Source: Actinomycetospora sp. NBRC 106375 | GTDB lineage: Bacteria; Actinomycetota; Actinomycetes; Mycobacteriales; Pseudonocardiaceae | DNA: 64,000 bases | Direction of reading: 5' to 3' | Assembly: GCF_030269665.1 (NCBI RefSeq) | Contig: NZ_BSTS01000005.1 | Location: 303,037-367,036 of the forward strand | In this document: positions 1-10,028 of the stretch, piece after piece | Numbering within the stretch: position 1 is the stretch's first letter | Layout of the letters: every line of letters starts with the position of its first letter | Made by a program: the position numbers and the translations under genes | The notes under the pieces: model-generated | Database searches by the model: none | What the model was told of the DNA's origin: nothing | What the model saw: the letters and a program-made list of their open reading frames with translations, nothing else

Positions 1-1
1 C

Positions 2-1105
<1,104 letters not shown>

Positions 1106-1162
1106 GGGCGAGTTCTCCCGAACCGCACCACCGGCGCGTCGCGCCGACCTAGTCTCGCCGGC

Positions 1163-1459
1163 ATGCCCGACCTCGTCCTCGGCGCGGCGGCCCTCGAGCA
1201 GGCGCGCACCGGCTTCGCCACCGAGGCCCGCCGCGTGCCGGCGTCGGCGGACCACCTCGCCGTGCCCGCCGGCGGCCTCGGCGACCTGGACTCGGCCGGG
1301 GCGATGCTGGGGGCGCTCGACGAGGTCGTCCGGGTGCTCGGCGGCGAGCTCGCGTCGGCGGGGGCCCGTCTCGACGGTCTCGACCGCGCCCTCGACGCCG
1401 CGATCACCGCGATCCGGTCGAGCGACCGCGACGCCGCCGTCAGCCTGTCCGCGGCCTGA
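1163..1459 (+). CDS. EspC-like (DUF2580) type VII secretion-associated small protein
   Basis: 98 residues, predicted mostly helical and rich in Ala, with two long amphipathic stretches separated by a turn near residues 35-45. This fits the EspC/DUF2580 family of small helical-hairpin proteins linked to ESX (type VII) secretion in actinobacteria. The ATG sits 7 nt after a TAGTCT -10 box, so the transcript is probably leaderless. The next gene starts 4 nt after the stop and encodes a WXG-type secreted protein; small EspC-like proteins often precede such cargo. No ESX apparatus gene is in the window. The family assignment rests on length, pattern and context, not on a search. Confidence 0.6.
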   Translation: MPDLVLGAAALEQARTGFATEARRVPASADHLAVPAGGLGDLDSAGAMLGALDEVVRVLGGELASAGARLDGLDRALDAAITAIRSSDRDAAVSLSAA

Positions 1460-1463
1460 GCTC

Positions 1464-3469
1464 GTGGCCGCCTTCGACGCCGTCGGTGCCCTGGCCGCCG
1501 AGCCCGGCGGGCGGGAGCTCGGCGAGCTCCTCGCCCGCGTGCAGCGGATCGACCCCGAGGTGCTCCTCGGGATGGGGCGCGGGCTCGCGGCGATGGCCGA
1601 CGGGGTGCAGGGGTCGCTGCGCGCGCTCGGCCGCCATGGCGACGACGTGCGCCGTGCCTGGCAGGGCCGCGGCGCGGACGCGCTGACCGGCTACCTGGAC
1701 GAGTTCGGACGCGCGGGCACCCGGACCCTCGACACCGAAGCACGGATCCGCGCCCGCGTCGACGCCGCCGGTCAGGAGCTCGCCGGCCTGCGCCACGAGG
1801 TCGACGCGCAGGTCTCCCGCGCCCTCGACGCCGCGCGCGCCGCCCGCGCCGAGGCCCTTGCCGACCCCGCGCGCGCCCCGATGGCCGACCAGCTCGCGGC
1901 CGCCGCGATGGCCGAGCCGACCGCGGCGACCCGGGCGGCGCTCGCCCGCGCCGAGACCTCGCTCGGCGACGCCGCGACGGCGCTGCGCCAGGTGGTGGCC
2001 GAGGCCTCCGCCTTCTCCCGTCTCGCCACGCCGGACGCGCGGCCCATCGCCTCCGTCGGTGCGGATCGCTCGGGCTGGATCCCTGCCGAGTCCGGCTTCG
2101 GTCGGGGGATCGCGACGGTCCCGGCGGCGGAGAGCGGTGGTCAGGGGATCGACCTCGCCGGTGGTGACGACTCCGGCGACTTCACCGACACGTCGTCGCT
2201 GGACGGTTCGTCCTCCGGCTCGGGTTCCGACCCTCGGGTTCCGACTCGGGCTCGGGTTCGGACGCGGGTTCGGACGCGTCCGGCTCGTCGTCCGGGGACT
2301 GCGGCGACTCGGGCAGCGGCTCCGGGGGCGACTCCGGGGGTGGAGATGCTTCGGATTCCGGAGCATCAGGGTCGGGTGACGGCGGTTCAGCGGGCGGGAA
2401 CTCGACGAGCACGGACTCGACGGGTGGAGACTTGACGGGCACGGATTCGACCGGCACCGGCGACGCAGACGCTTCGGATCCCGGAGCATCGGCGTCGGGC
2501 GATGGGGGTTCGACGAGCGCGGACTCGACGAGCGGCGACTCGACGAGCGGCGACTCGACGAGCGGCGACTCGACCGGTTCGAACGATGCGGACGCTTCGG
2601 TTTCCGGCGCATCTGACGCAGGAGTCGACTCGACCGACTCCGACGCCACCGCGGGTAGCTCGGCTGATTCCGGACCCGACGGCGCCGGAGATACCGCTGA
2701 CTCGCGCTCGGACGCCTCGGACTCCGGCTCCGGCGCAGACGCCTCGGAATCGGGCTCGGAATCGGGCTCGGACTCGGACTCAGGATCGGGCTCGGACTCC
2801 GGATCGGGCTCGGACTCCGGATCGGGCTCGGATGCGGGCTCGGACGCGGGCTCGGACGCGGGCGACGCAGGCGACGGCGGCGCGGACGACGGCGATGCGG
2901 ACGACGGCGATGCGGACGACGGCGACTCGGGCCCAGGAGACGCGAACGACACCGACTCCTCCGGTTCGGACGCCGGGTCAGACGATGACTCGGGAGACGA
3001 TCGGGGCGCCGACGACCGGCAGGAGGACGACGACGCCGGAGGCGCGGTGACGGGAGCGTCGACCGGCGGCGACTCCGGAGGACCAGCGGCCACGCCGACC
3101 GGCGGCCCGGAGGGTCAGGTCGGGGACTGGATCCGCGAGGCGCAGGCCGTGCTGCAGGCGAAGGGCGTCCCGATGGACAAGATGGACCCCGACGACATCG
3201 CGACGATCATCGATCACGAGTCCGGCGGCGACCCCGAGGCGATCAACAACACCGACTCCAACGCCGCGAAGGGCACGCCGTCCCAGGGGTTGATGCAGAC
3301 GATCGGCCCGACGTTCGACTCGTACAAGCTCGACGGGCACGACGAGATCACCGACCCGATCGACAACATCATCGCCGGGGTCCGGTACGCGATCGACCGA
3401 TACGGGTCGGTGTCGGAGGTGCCGGGGGTCGAGGCGGTCGCGCGGGGCGACGCGTACGTCGGCTACTGA
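1464..3469 (+). CDS. WXG-type protein with Ser-Asp stalk and C-terminal lytic transglycosylase domain; interrupted by a frameshift near 2232
   Basis: Starts at GTG 1464, 4 nt after the EspC-like stop. Residues 1-230 are a helical domain with a WXG motif (AWQGRGADALTGYL), as in type VII secretion substrates. A long Ser/Asp/Gly stalk follows. The C-terminus (about 3115-3469) is a lysozyme-like transglycosylase fold with the presumed catalytic Glu in DHESGGDP and a later SQGLMQT motif. The first part is in frame 3. At 2229-2236 the expected GAC-TCG repeat reads GAC-CC-TCG, two extra C, and the stalk continues in frame 2 to the stop at 3469. Without repair the product ends at 2435. This is either a sequencing error, a pseudogene or a variable switch. 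Expected role: secreted peptidoglycan cleavage. Confidence 0.75.
2190..3065 (+). repeat. Ser-Asp-Gly coding repeat tract
   Basis: Low-complexity DNA encoding the stalk of the protein above. It contains short tandem arrays: a 15-nt unit around GACTCGACGAGCGGC near 2515-2575, an 18-nt unit GGCTCGGACTCCGGATCG near 2790-2840, and a 15-nt unit GACGACGGCGATGCG near 2884-2930. All unit lengths are multiples of three, so copy-number change alone keeps the frame. The two extra C at 2232-2233 do not. The composition resembles Sdr-type wall-spanning stalks of surface proteins. Confidence 0.85.
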
Positions 3470-3489
3470 GCGCGTGTCAGGGTGGTGCG

Positions 3490-4671
3490 GTGACGACTCT
3501 GGCGCGGCTCGGGCCCGCGGCGCGGGCGATGGTCCCCCCGTTCCACGTGATGGACGTCTGGGCGGCGGCCGGGGAGCGCGCCCGCACGCACGGCGACCTC
3601 GTCAACCTCTCGGCCGGCCAACCCTCCACGCCTGCGCCCGTCGACGTGCGCCACGCGGCGGCGCGCGCCCTCGACGAACAGATCCTCGGGTACTCCGGCT
3701 CGCTGGGGACCCCGGAGCTGCGCGAGGCGATCGCCGCCCACCACCGCACCCGCTACGGCGACGCGACGGTGCAGGCGGAGGACGTCGTCGTCACGACCGG
3801 CGGGTCGGGCGGCTTCCTGCTCGCGTTCCTGGCCGCGTTCGACGCCGGCGACACCGTCGTCCTCGCCCGGCCCGGCTACCCCTGCTACCGGAACATCCTC
3901 GCGGCGCTGGGGTGCGAGGTCGTCGAGCTGCCGTGCGGGGAGGAGACGCGCTTCCAGCCGACGGTGGCCATGCTCGAGGAGCTCGACAGCCTGCCGAAGG
4001 GTGTCGTCGTCGCGAGCCCGGCCAACCCGACCGGCAGCGTCATCGAGCCCGACGAGCTGGCGCACCTCGCCCGCTGGTGCGACGAGCACGGCGTCCAGCT
4101 GATCAGCGATGAGATCTACCACGGGATCGAGTACGGGGACGCGCCGCCGACGGCGAGCGCCTGGAGCACCTCGCACGAGGCGGTCGTCGTCACCTCGTTC
4201 TCGAAATACTGGTCGATGACGGGGTGGCGGCTGGGCTGGCTGATCGTGCCCGAGCGGCTGCGGCGCGCCGTGGACGTGATCGCCGGGAACTTCACGGTCT
4301 GCCCGCCGGTGCCGGCGCAGTACGCGGCGCTCGCGGCGTTCACCCCCGCGTCGATCGCCGAGGCGGACGGGCACGTCGAGCGCTACGCGCTCAACCGCCG
4401 CCTGCTGCTCGACGGGCTCCCGCAGCTCGGGCTGACGCGCCTGGCGCCCGCCGACGGCGCGTTCTACGTCTACGCCGACGTCGCCCACCTCACCGACGAC
4501 ACCCTCGCGTTCGGGAAGCGGATCCTCGACGAGACCGGCGTGGCGGTCGCCCCGGGCATCGACTTCGACCCGATCGACGGGCACACCTGGATCCGGCTGT
4601 CGTTCGCCGGGGCGACCGAGGACCTGCGCGAGGGCCTCGACCGACTCGGCCGCTGGATCCCGACGCTCTGA
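3490..4671 (+). CDS. PLP-dependent class I/II aminotransferase
   Basis: 393 residues, fold-type I aminotransferase. The pyridoxal-phosphate lysine is in SFSKYWSMTGWRLGW (Lys about 239); the NPTGS turn and a DEIYHGIEYG motif holding the pyridine-binding Asp come before it. The sequence is closest in style to aspartate/aromatic aminotransferase-like enzymes of actinobacteria. The substrate cannot be read from sequence. GTG start at 3490, 20 nt after the upstream stop. The K+ channel gene follows after 34 nt with its own -10 box, so the two are probably separate transcripts. Confidence 0.9.
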   Translation: MTTLARLGPAARAMVPPFHVMDVWAAAGERARTHGDLVNLSAGQPSTPAPVDVRHAAARALDEQILGYSGSLGTPELREAIAAHHRTRYGDATVQAEDVVVTTGGSGGFLLAFLAAFDAGDTVVLARPGYPCYRNILAALGCEVVELPCGEETRFQPTVAMLEELDSLPKGVVVASPANPTGSVIEPDELAHLARWCDEHGVQLISDEIYHGIEYGDAPPTASAWSTSHEAVVVTSFSKYWSMTGWRLGWLIVPERLRRAVDVIAGNFTVCPPVPAQYAALAAFTPASIAEADGHVERYALNRRLLLDGLPQLGLTRLAPADGAFYVYADVAHLTDDTLAFGKRILDETGVAVAPGIDFDPIDGHTWIRLSFAGATEDLREGLDRLGRWIPTL

Positions 4672-4705
4672 GGCACCCGGCCGCGGCGGGCACTACGTTC
4701 CGCCC

Positions 4706-5485
4706 ATGGAACCCGAGGGCGAGGCCCGGCTGGAGGCCTGGGAGCGGCGCACCGACTACCCGCTCACCGGCCTCGCCGTGGTGTACCTCGCGGTCTACGC
4801 CGTGCAGGTGCTCGCCACCCGCCCCGGCCAGGTCGGGTGGTGGTGGCTCGACGTCGCGCTGTGGGTGGTGTGGGCGCTGTTCGTGATCGACTACGTCGTG
4901 CGGATCGCGCTCGCCCGCCGCCGGGTGCGGTTCGTCGTGCGCCACCCCATCGATCTCCTCGTGGCGCTCGCGCCGTTCTTCCGCTTCCTGCGCCTGCTGC
5001 GGCTGGTCGCCGCGATCTCGGTGCTGGGGCGGGTGCTGCGCGACGACTTCCGCGGGCGGGTCGGCAGCTACCTGATCGTCTCCGTGTCGCTGCTCAGCGT
5101 CGTCGCGGCCCTCGGCGTGTACGAGGCGGAGCGCGACGCGCCGGAGGCGACGATCGTGACGTTCGGCGACTCGCTCTGGTGGGTGCTGACGACGATCACG
5201 ACCGTCGGCTACGGCGACCTCTCACCGGTGACGACCGAGGGCCGCCTCGTCGCGGCCGGGCTCATGCTCGCCGGGATCGCCGTGCTCGGCACCGTGACCG
5301 CGGCGATCGCGACGTGGTTCCTCGACCAGGTCGGGGCCCAGGACGCGTCGGAGGCGGTGTCGGCCCCGGGCGGGGATCCGGCCGGGGCACGGCACGACGA
5401 GCTGCTGGCCGAGCTGCGCCATCTCCGGGGCCGGCTCGACGCGCTCGAGGCCGAGCGCCGACCCTCGGAGTCCGCGCCCGGCTGA
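4706..5485 (+). CDS. Voltage-gated-type potassium channel (6TM)
   Basis: 259-residue membrane protein with about six hydrophobic segments, an arginine-rich S4-like helix (RFLRLLRLVAAISVLGR, near residues 90-110) and a pore loop with the selectivity filter TVGYGDL at about 166-172. The last 60 residues are charged and likely coiled coil, which would be a cytoplasmic tetramerisation tail. It should pass K+ across the plasma membrane. ATG start 6 nt after TACGTT, so a leaderless transcript is likely. It converges with the threonine aldolase gene. Confidence 0.92.
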   Translation: MEPEGEARLEAWERRTDYPLTGLAVVYLAVYAVQVLATRPGQVGWWWLDVALWVVWALFVIDYVVRIALARRRVRFVVRHPIDLLVALAPFFRFLRLLRLVAAISVLGRVLRDDFRGRVGSYLIVSVSLLSVVAALGVYEAERDAPEATIVTFGDSLWWVLTTITTVGYGDLSPVTTEGRLVAAGLMLAGIAVLGTVTAAIATWFLDQVGAQDASEAVSAPGGDPAGARHDELLAELRHLRGRLDALEAERRPSESAPG

Positions 5486-5510
5486 GCCCGTCGGCGTGTC
5501 GTCCCGGTGA

Positions 5511-5564
5511 GCGTGTGGCGATCCTGGTGTCACATGCCAGGAAAGCCGCATTGCTCGAACACGC
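5511..5564. terminator. Nested inverted repeat between convergent genes
   Basis: An outer stem GCGTGT (5511-5516) / ACACGC (5559-5564) encloses an inner stem TCCTGG (5522-5527) / CCAGGA (5537-5542). It lies between the ends of the K+ channel (+) and threonine aldolase (-) genes, where a bidirectional terminator would be expected. No U-tract follows, which is normal in high-GC actinobacteria. Confidence 0.45.
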
Positions 5565-5574
5565 CGACCCCGTG

Positions 5575-6603
5575 CTACGCCGACGTGGAGGCCGGGGCGG
5601 GGATCGCGGCGGCGCGGTCGAGGGCGGTCTCGATCATGGTGTCGTCGACGTCGCGGTGGGTCACGAACCGCACGCCGGGGCCGAAGGGCACGGCGCGGAC
5701 GCCGGTGTCGGCGAGGGCGGCGACGAGCGGGCCCGGCGCGGGCGTCGGCACGAGGACGATGTTCGTGTCGGGCGCGATCACCGGCCAGCCCAGCGCCTGC
5801 AGGCCCGCGGCGAGACGGGCGGCGCGGCGGTGGTCGTCGGCGAGGTCCTTGCGCTGGTCGAGCGCCACGAGCCCCGGGGCGCCGAGGACGCCGCCCTGGC
5901 GGATGCCGCCGCCGAGCATCTTGCGCAGCCGCCAGGCCCGGTCGACGAACGCCGCCGAGCCCGCCACCAGCGAGCCGACCGGCGCCCCGAGGCCCTTGGA
6001 CAGGCAGACGCTGACGGTGTCGACGCCGGCGACCAGCGCCGAGGGCGGCACGTCGAGCGCCGCCGCGGCGTGCCAGAGCCGCGCGCCGTCGAGGTGCACG
6101 GCCAGTCCGGCGTCGCGGGCGGCGGCGACCAGGGCGCGGTGCTCGTCGACCGGGGTCACCGCCCCGCCGGCGCCGTTGTGGGTGTTCTCGAGGCACAGCA
6201 GCGACGTCCGAAGCCCGAAGTAGGGCCCGGCCCCGCCTGCGGCGCGCACCACGTCGGCCGGTGTCGGGCGCCCCGGCCCCGCGGAGTGCTCGAGCGGCGC
6301 GGGCAGCCCGCCGGCGAGCCAGGCCGACGTCCCGAGCTCTGCCTCCAGCACGTGGGCGCCCACCGGCGCCAGGAACCTGTCACCGCGTGTCAGGTGGTGC
6401 ATGAGCGCGATGGCGTTGGCCATGGATCCGGTCGGCGTCCACAGCGCGGCCTCGACGCCGAGGAGGTCGGCCACGTGGTCCTGCAGCGCGGCGAGGGTGG
6501 GGTCGCCGTCGAGGACGTCGTCGCCGACCTCGGCGCCCGCCATCGCCTCGCGCATGGACGGCGACGGCCGGGTGACCGTGTCGGAGCGCAGGTCGATCGT
6601 CAC
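5575..6603 (-). CDS. Low-specificity L-threonine aldolase (beta-eliminating lyase family)
   Basis: 342 residues; PLP enzyme cleaving L-threonine/allo-threonine to glycine and acetaldehyde. It has the family opening [10 protein letters not shown], the HLDGAR motif at 170-175 and the PLP lysine in [13 protein letters not shown] (Lys203). The GTG start overlaps the stop of the upstream response regulator by GTGA, so translation is coupled to the signalling operon. There is no obvious functional reason for a metabolic enzyme at the end of a two-component operon. Glycine supply would suit a purine-rich neighbourhood, but that is inference. Confidence 0.93.
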   Translation of the reverse strand: MTIDLRSDTVTRPSPSMREAMAGAEVGDDVLDGDPTLAALQDHVADLLGVEAALWTPTGSMANAIALMHHLTRGDRFLAPVGAHVLEAELGTSAWLAGGLPAPLEHSAGPGRPTPADVVRAAGGAGPYFGLRTSLLCLENTHNGAGGAVTPVDEHRALVAAARDAGLAVHLDGARLWHAAAALDVPPSALVAGVDTVSVCLSKGLGAPVGSLVAGSAAFVDRAWRLRKMLGGGIRQGGVLGAPGLVALDQRKDLADDHRRAARLAAGLQALGWPVIAPDTNIVLVPTPAPGPLVAALADTGVRAVPFGPGVRFVTHRDVDDTMIETALDRAAAIPAPASTSA

Positions 6604-7043
6604 TTCGGCAGCTTCACCACCGAGACGAAGAAGTCGTCGATCTGGCGGATCACCTGGATGAACCGCTCGAAGTCCACCGGCTTCGCGACGTAGGCGTTGG
6701 CGTGCAGGTTGTAGCTGCGCAGGATGTCCTCCTCGGCCTGCGAGGTGGTCAGCACGACGATCGGGATGCTGCGCAGCGACTCGTCGTTCTTGACCTCCTC
6801 GAGCACCTCCCGCCCGTCCTTCCGCGGCAGGTTGAGGTCGAGCAGGATCAGCCCCGGGCGCGGGGCGTCGGCGTGCTCGCCCTCGCGGCGCAGGAAGGCG
6901 AGCGCCTCGACGCCGTCGGAGACCACGTGCAGCTGGTTGCGCAGCTTGTGGTGCTCGAAGGCCTCCTGGGTCATGAGGACGTCGCCGGCGTCGTCCTCGA
7001 CGAGCAGGACGTCGATCTCGGTGATCGGATCGGTGTCGGTCAC
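6600..7043 (-). CDS. Single-domain (receiver-only) response regulator, Rcp1-like
   Basis: 147 residues consisting only of a REC domain: acidic pocket VEDD near 15-18, phospho-acceptor Asp69 in [10 protein letters not shown], switch lysine in AYVAKPVDF. There is no output domain, so it likely acts by phosphotransfer or protein contact. The GTG at 7043 is chosen because it overlaps the kinase stop by GTGA; upstream extension gives only Arg-rich out-of-family sequence. It has the style of Rcp1 regulators paired with phytochrome-like kinases, and its partner is the adjacent CHASE3 kinase. Confidence 0.93.
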   Translation of the reverse strand: MTDTDPITEIDVLLVEDDAGDVLMTQEAFEHHKLRNQLHVVSDGVEALAFLRREGEHADAPRPGLILLDLNLPRKDGREVLEEVKNDESLRSIPIVVLTTSQAEEDILRSYNLHANAYVAKPVDFERFIQVIRQIDDFFVSVVKLPK

Positions 7044-8704
7044 GGGGACTCCTCGGCGGGGCCGGTGGGTGCGGACGGATCGGGCATGTCGGGCAGGACC
7101 GGGAGGGCCACGACGAAGGTGGTGCCCGGTGGCGCGTGCGGCTCCAGCCACATCCCGCCGCCGTGGTGCTCGACGATCTTGCGACACATCGCCAGCCCGA
7201 TGCCGGTGCCGGGGTAGGCGTTGCGGGCGTGCAGTCGCTGGAAGATCACGAAGATCCGCTCGGCGTACTCGGGGTCGATCCCGATGCCGTTGTCGGCGAA
7301 CCGCAGCAGCCAGCGGTCCGGGTCCTCCGGGTCGCGCTCGGCGTCGACGCGCAGCCGGGGCGGCTCGTCACCGCGGAACTTCAGCGAGTTGCCCAGCAGG
7401 TTCTGGAACACGGTCGTGAGCAGGGCCGGCGCGCCGAGCACCGACGGCAGCGTGCCGTGCTCGACGACGGCGCCGCTCTCCTCGAGGGCGCCCGCGACGT
7501 TCTCGGTGGCGCGGTCGACGAGACGGTCGAGGTCGACGACCTCCATCGAGTCGCCCTGGCGCCCGACGCGGGAGAACGCGAGCAGGTCGTTGATCAGCAC
7601 CTGCATGCGCTTGGCGCCGTCGGAGGCGAACTCGATGTACTGGTCGGCGCGCTCGTCGAGCTGGCCCGCGTACCGGCGCTGCAGCAGCTGGCAGAAGCTC
7701 GCCACCTTGCGCAGGGGCTCCTGGAGGTCGTGCGAGGCGACGTAGGCGAACTGCTCGAGGTCGGAGTTGGAGCGGGCGAGCTCCTGGCTCCGCAGGTCCA
7801 GCTCCTGGCGGGCTCGTTCGGTGTCGGCGAGCTCGCGGACGATCAGCACGCGCATCGCCTCGACGTCCTCGGCGAGCTCGGTGATCTCCTTCGGCCCGGC
7901 GGCGAGGACGTGGTGGTCGAGGTCGCCGTCGACCACCTCGCGCACCTCGCGGGCCAGCCGGTGCGTCGGCACGACCACCACGCGGCGCAGCCACAGCAGC
8001 AGGGCGGCGACGCCGAGCGCGAGGCCCAGCACGGTGACGACGCCGAGGACGGTGAGCGTGGTCGCCGCGCCGCCGAGGGCGCTGCGGGCCTCGTCGCGCA
8101 GGGCGAGCAGCCGGCCGCGCTGGGCGTCGAGGGCGCCCCGGACCCGGTCGAACGCGGCCTTGCCCACCTCCGGGGGCGGCGGCGCGGCCCCCCGCGCGAG
8201 CGCGTCGACGGTCGGGTCGGCGTAGACCGCGCGCCAGTTCGCGGTCGCCGACTCGACGGCCGCGAGGTCGGCCAGCGCCTCGGGCTGGGTCGTCTCCAGG
8301 GCCCGCATCGCCGGGATCAGCCGCGCCTCCTCGGCGCGGCCCTGCTCGTAGGGCAGGAGGAAGTCCGGGGTCCGCGCCAGCGCGTAGCCGCGGATGCCGG
8401 TCTCCTGGTCGACGGTGGCCGCGTCGAGCTGCTGGGCGGCGACGAGCGCGGGGCCGATCTGGTCGACCAGCTCGACGCGCCGGTCGTCCAGCGCCGACAG
8501 CCCGACCGCGCCGACGATCGCCGCGATCACCAGGAGCACCGCCAGCACGGCGCCCGTGACCGCGAGGATGCGGTCCAGGGACCAGCGCCCGAGGCCCGCC
8601 CGGACCCGGCTGCGGGGCCGCGGCCCGGGGCGTGCCGGTCCGGAGGGTCCGTCCTCGTCCGTGACGGCGGGGGCGGCGTCCGAGCTGGTCGTCGGCGCGC
8701 TCAC
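7040..8704 (-). CDS. CHASE3-HAMP sensor histidine kinase
   Basis: 554 residues. Order: Pro-rich cytoplasmic tail; TM1 (about 45-70); extracytoplasmic CHASE3 sensor with [13 protein letters not shown]2 (about 215-240); HAMP; short coiled coil; phytochrome-type HisKA with phospho-His in [15 protein letters not shown]; HATPase with N-box NLLGNSLKF and G-boxes DNGIGID and GTGIGLAMC. The GTG at 8704 overlaps the phosphatase stop by GTGA. It senses an unknown extracellular signal and should phosphorylate the receiver encoded next, perhaps also the REC domain of the phosphatase. Confidence 0.94.
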   Translation of the reverse strand: MSAPTTSSDAAPAVTDEDGPSGPARPGPRPRSRVRAGLGRWSLDRILAVTGAVLAVLLVIAAIVGAVGLSALDDRRVELVDQIGPALVAAQQLDAATVDQETGIRGYALARTPDFLLPYEQGRAEEARLIPAMRALETTQPEALADLAAVESATANWRAVYADPTVDALARGAAPPPPEVGKAAFDRVRGALDAQRGRLLALRDEARSALGGAATTLTVLGVVTVLGLALGVAALLLWLRRVVVVPTHRLAREVREVVDGDLDHHVLAAGPKEITELAEDVEAMRVLIVRELADTERARQELDLRSQELARSNSDLEQFAYVASHDLQEPLRKVASFCQLLQRRYAGQLDERADQYIEFASDGAKRMQVLINDLLAFSRVGRQGDSMEVVDLDRLVDRATENVAGALEESGAVVEHGTLPSVLGAPALLTTVFQNLLGNSLKFRGDEPPRLRVDAERDPEDPDRWLLRFADNGIGIDPEYAERIFVIFQRLHARNAYPGTGIGLAMCRKIVEHHGGGMWLEPHAPPGTTFVVALPVLPDMPDPSAPTGPAEESP

Positions 8705-9909
8705 CGGTCGGACACCAGCAGGACGGCGGCCACGTCGTCGGTGCGCGCGGTCGACAGCGCCCGCACCTGCTCCATCACGCCGTCCAGCATCGCCCCCGGG
8801 TCCTCGCGCCAGGGCGGCGGGCCCGCGGTGGCCTCCTGGAGGAGCGTCTGCAGGCCGTCGGTCCACAGCACGTCGCCCGACGCCTGCCGTCCCTCGATGA
8901 GCCCGTCGGTGTAGAGCAGCAGCGCCCACTTCGACGGGAGCTCGACCTCCAGCGGCTGCCATCCGTGCTCGGCGCCGATGCCGATCGGCAGCCCGAGCCG
9001 CTCACTGGAGAGCATGCGGGTGTCGTGGCCCTCGCCGACCAGGACGGGCGGCGGGTGGCCGGCCAGCCGCAGGGTCAGCCGCCGGCGGGTGGGGTCGATC
9101 GTCGCGGCGGCGAGCGTGGTGAACAGCGTGGGGTGGTCGCGCTCGCTGACGAGCAGCTCGTGCATCGTCGGCAGGACCCGGTCGGGGTCGATCCCGCTGA
9201 GCACCAGCGTCCGCCAGGCGATGCGCAGGCTGACCCCGAGCGCCGCCTCGTCCGGCCCGTGCCCGCAGACGTCGCCGATCACCGCGTGCAGCGAGCCGTC
9301 GGGGCCCTCGACGACGTCGTAGAAGTCGCCGCCGAGCAGCGTCTGCTCGGTGCCCGGCTCGTAGCGGGCGAGGATCCGGATCTCCGGGTCCGACAGCAGC
9401 GGCGAGGGCAGCAGGCCCCTCTCCAAGCGAGCGTTCTCGTCGGCGCGCAGCTGGGCGTCGCGCAGCGCGCGGCGCACCCGGTCACTGCGGCGACGCTCGA
9501 CGGCGTAGCGGACCGAGCGGGCGAGCGCGGGGCCGTCGACGGCGTCCTTGACGAGGTAGTCCTGGGCGCCGACGGCGACGGCGTCCGCCCCGAGCTTCTC
9601 GTCGCGGCGCCCGGTGAGCACGAGGACGGCGGGGCCGTCGACGTGCAGGAGGCGGCGCAGGCCCTCGAAGTCGTGCGCGTCGGGCAGCGCGAGGTCGAGC
9701 AGGACGCAGTCGGGTGTCTCGACGCCGTCGCCGACCCCGACGAACGCCTCGAGCGATCGCTCGGCCTCGGCGAGGGAGTGCGCCCGCCGCAGGTCGACCG
9801 CGAGCTCGGCATCGGCGAAGTGCTCGGTGACGAGCATGGCGTCGGCGTCGTCGTCCTCGACGAGCAGCACCCGCAGTGGCACGGACGCGTCCGGCTCGAC
9901 CGGTTCCAT
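8701..9909 (-). CDS. REC-PP2C (SpoIIE/RsbU-type) serine phosphatase
   Basis: 402 residues: REC domain (1-130; LLVEDDDAD, phospho-Asp in CVLLDLALPD, Lys in YLVKDAV), a coiled coil (about 140-175), then a PPM/SpoIIE phosphatase domain with metal motifs GGDFYDVV and GDVCGHG. The ATG at 9909 has an excellent ribosome site GGAGGAGGG. Family knowledge: such proteins dephosphorylate anti-anti-sigma factors in partner-switching stress cascades when the REC domain is phosphorylated. No sigma-B type target is in the window. It is the first gene of a four-gene overlapping operon. Confidence 0.93.
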   Translation of the reverse strand: MEPVEPDASVPLRVLLVEDDDADAMLVTEHFADAELAVDLRRAHSLAEAERSLEAFVGVGDGVETPDCVLLDLALPDAHDFEGLRRLLHVDGPAVLVLTGRRDEKLGADAVAVGAQDYLVKDAVDGPALARSVRYAVERRRSDRVRRALRDAQLRADENARLERGLLPSPLLSDPEIRILARYEPGTEQTLLGGDFYDVVEGPDGSLHAVIGDVCGHGPDEAALGVSLRIAWRTLVLSGIDPDRVLPTMHELLVSERDHPTLFTTLAAATIDPTRRRLTLRLAGHPPPVLVGEGHDTRMLSSERLGLPIGIGAEHGWQPLEVELPSKWALLLYTDGLIEGRQASGDVLWTDGLQTLLQEATAGPPPWREDPGAMLDGVMEQVRALSTARTDDVAAVLLVSDR

Positions 9910-10028
9910 GCGCCCTCCTCCCCGGCTCCGGGCCTGCTCACGGCTCACCCGAACCGTAGTAGGAGGCCGTACCGGGACCGGGCGGTGGCACGAGCTCGTG
10001 CGCCGATCGTGCCCGTAGGCTCGGCCAG

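Noticed and set aside
2432..3469. Separate gene starting at TTG 2432 for the Ser-Asp/transglycosylase half
   Set aside because: The same reading frame is Ser/Asp-rich well upstream of 2432, back to the CC insertion, and the TTG has no proper ribosome site or -10. One frameshifted gene explains it better.
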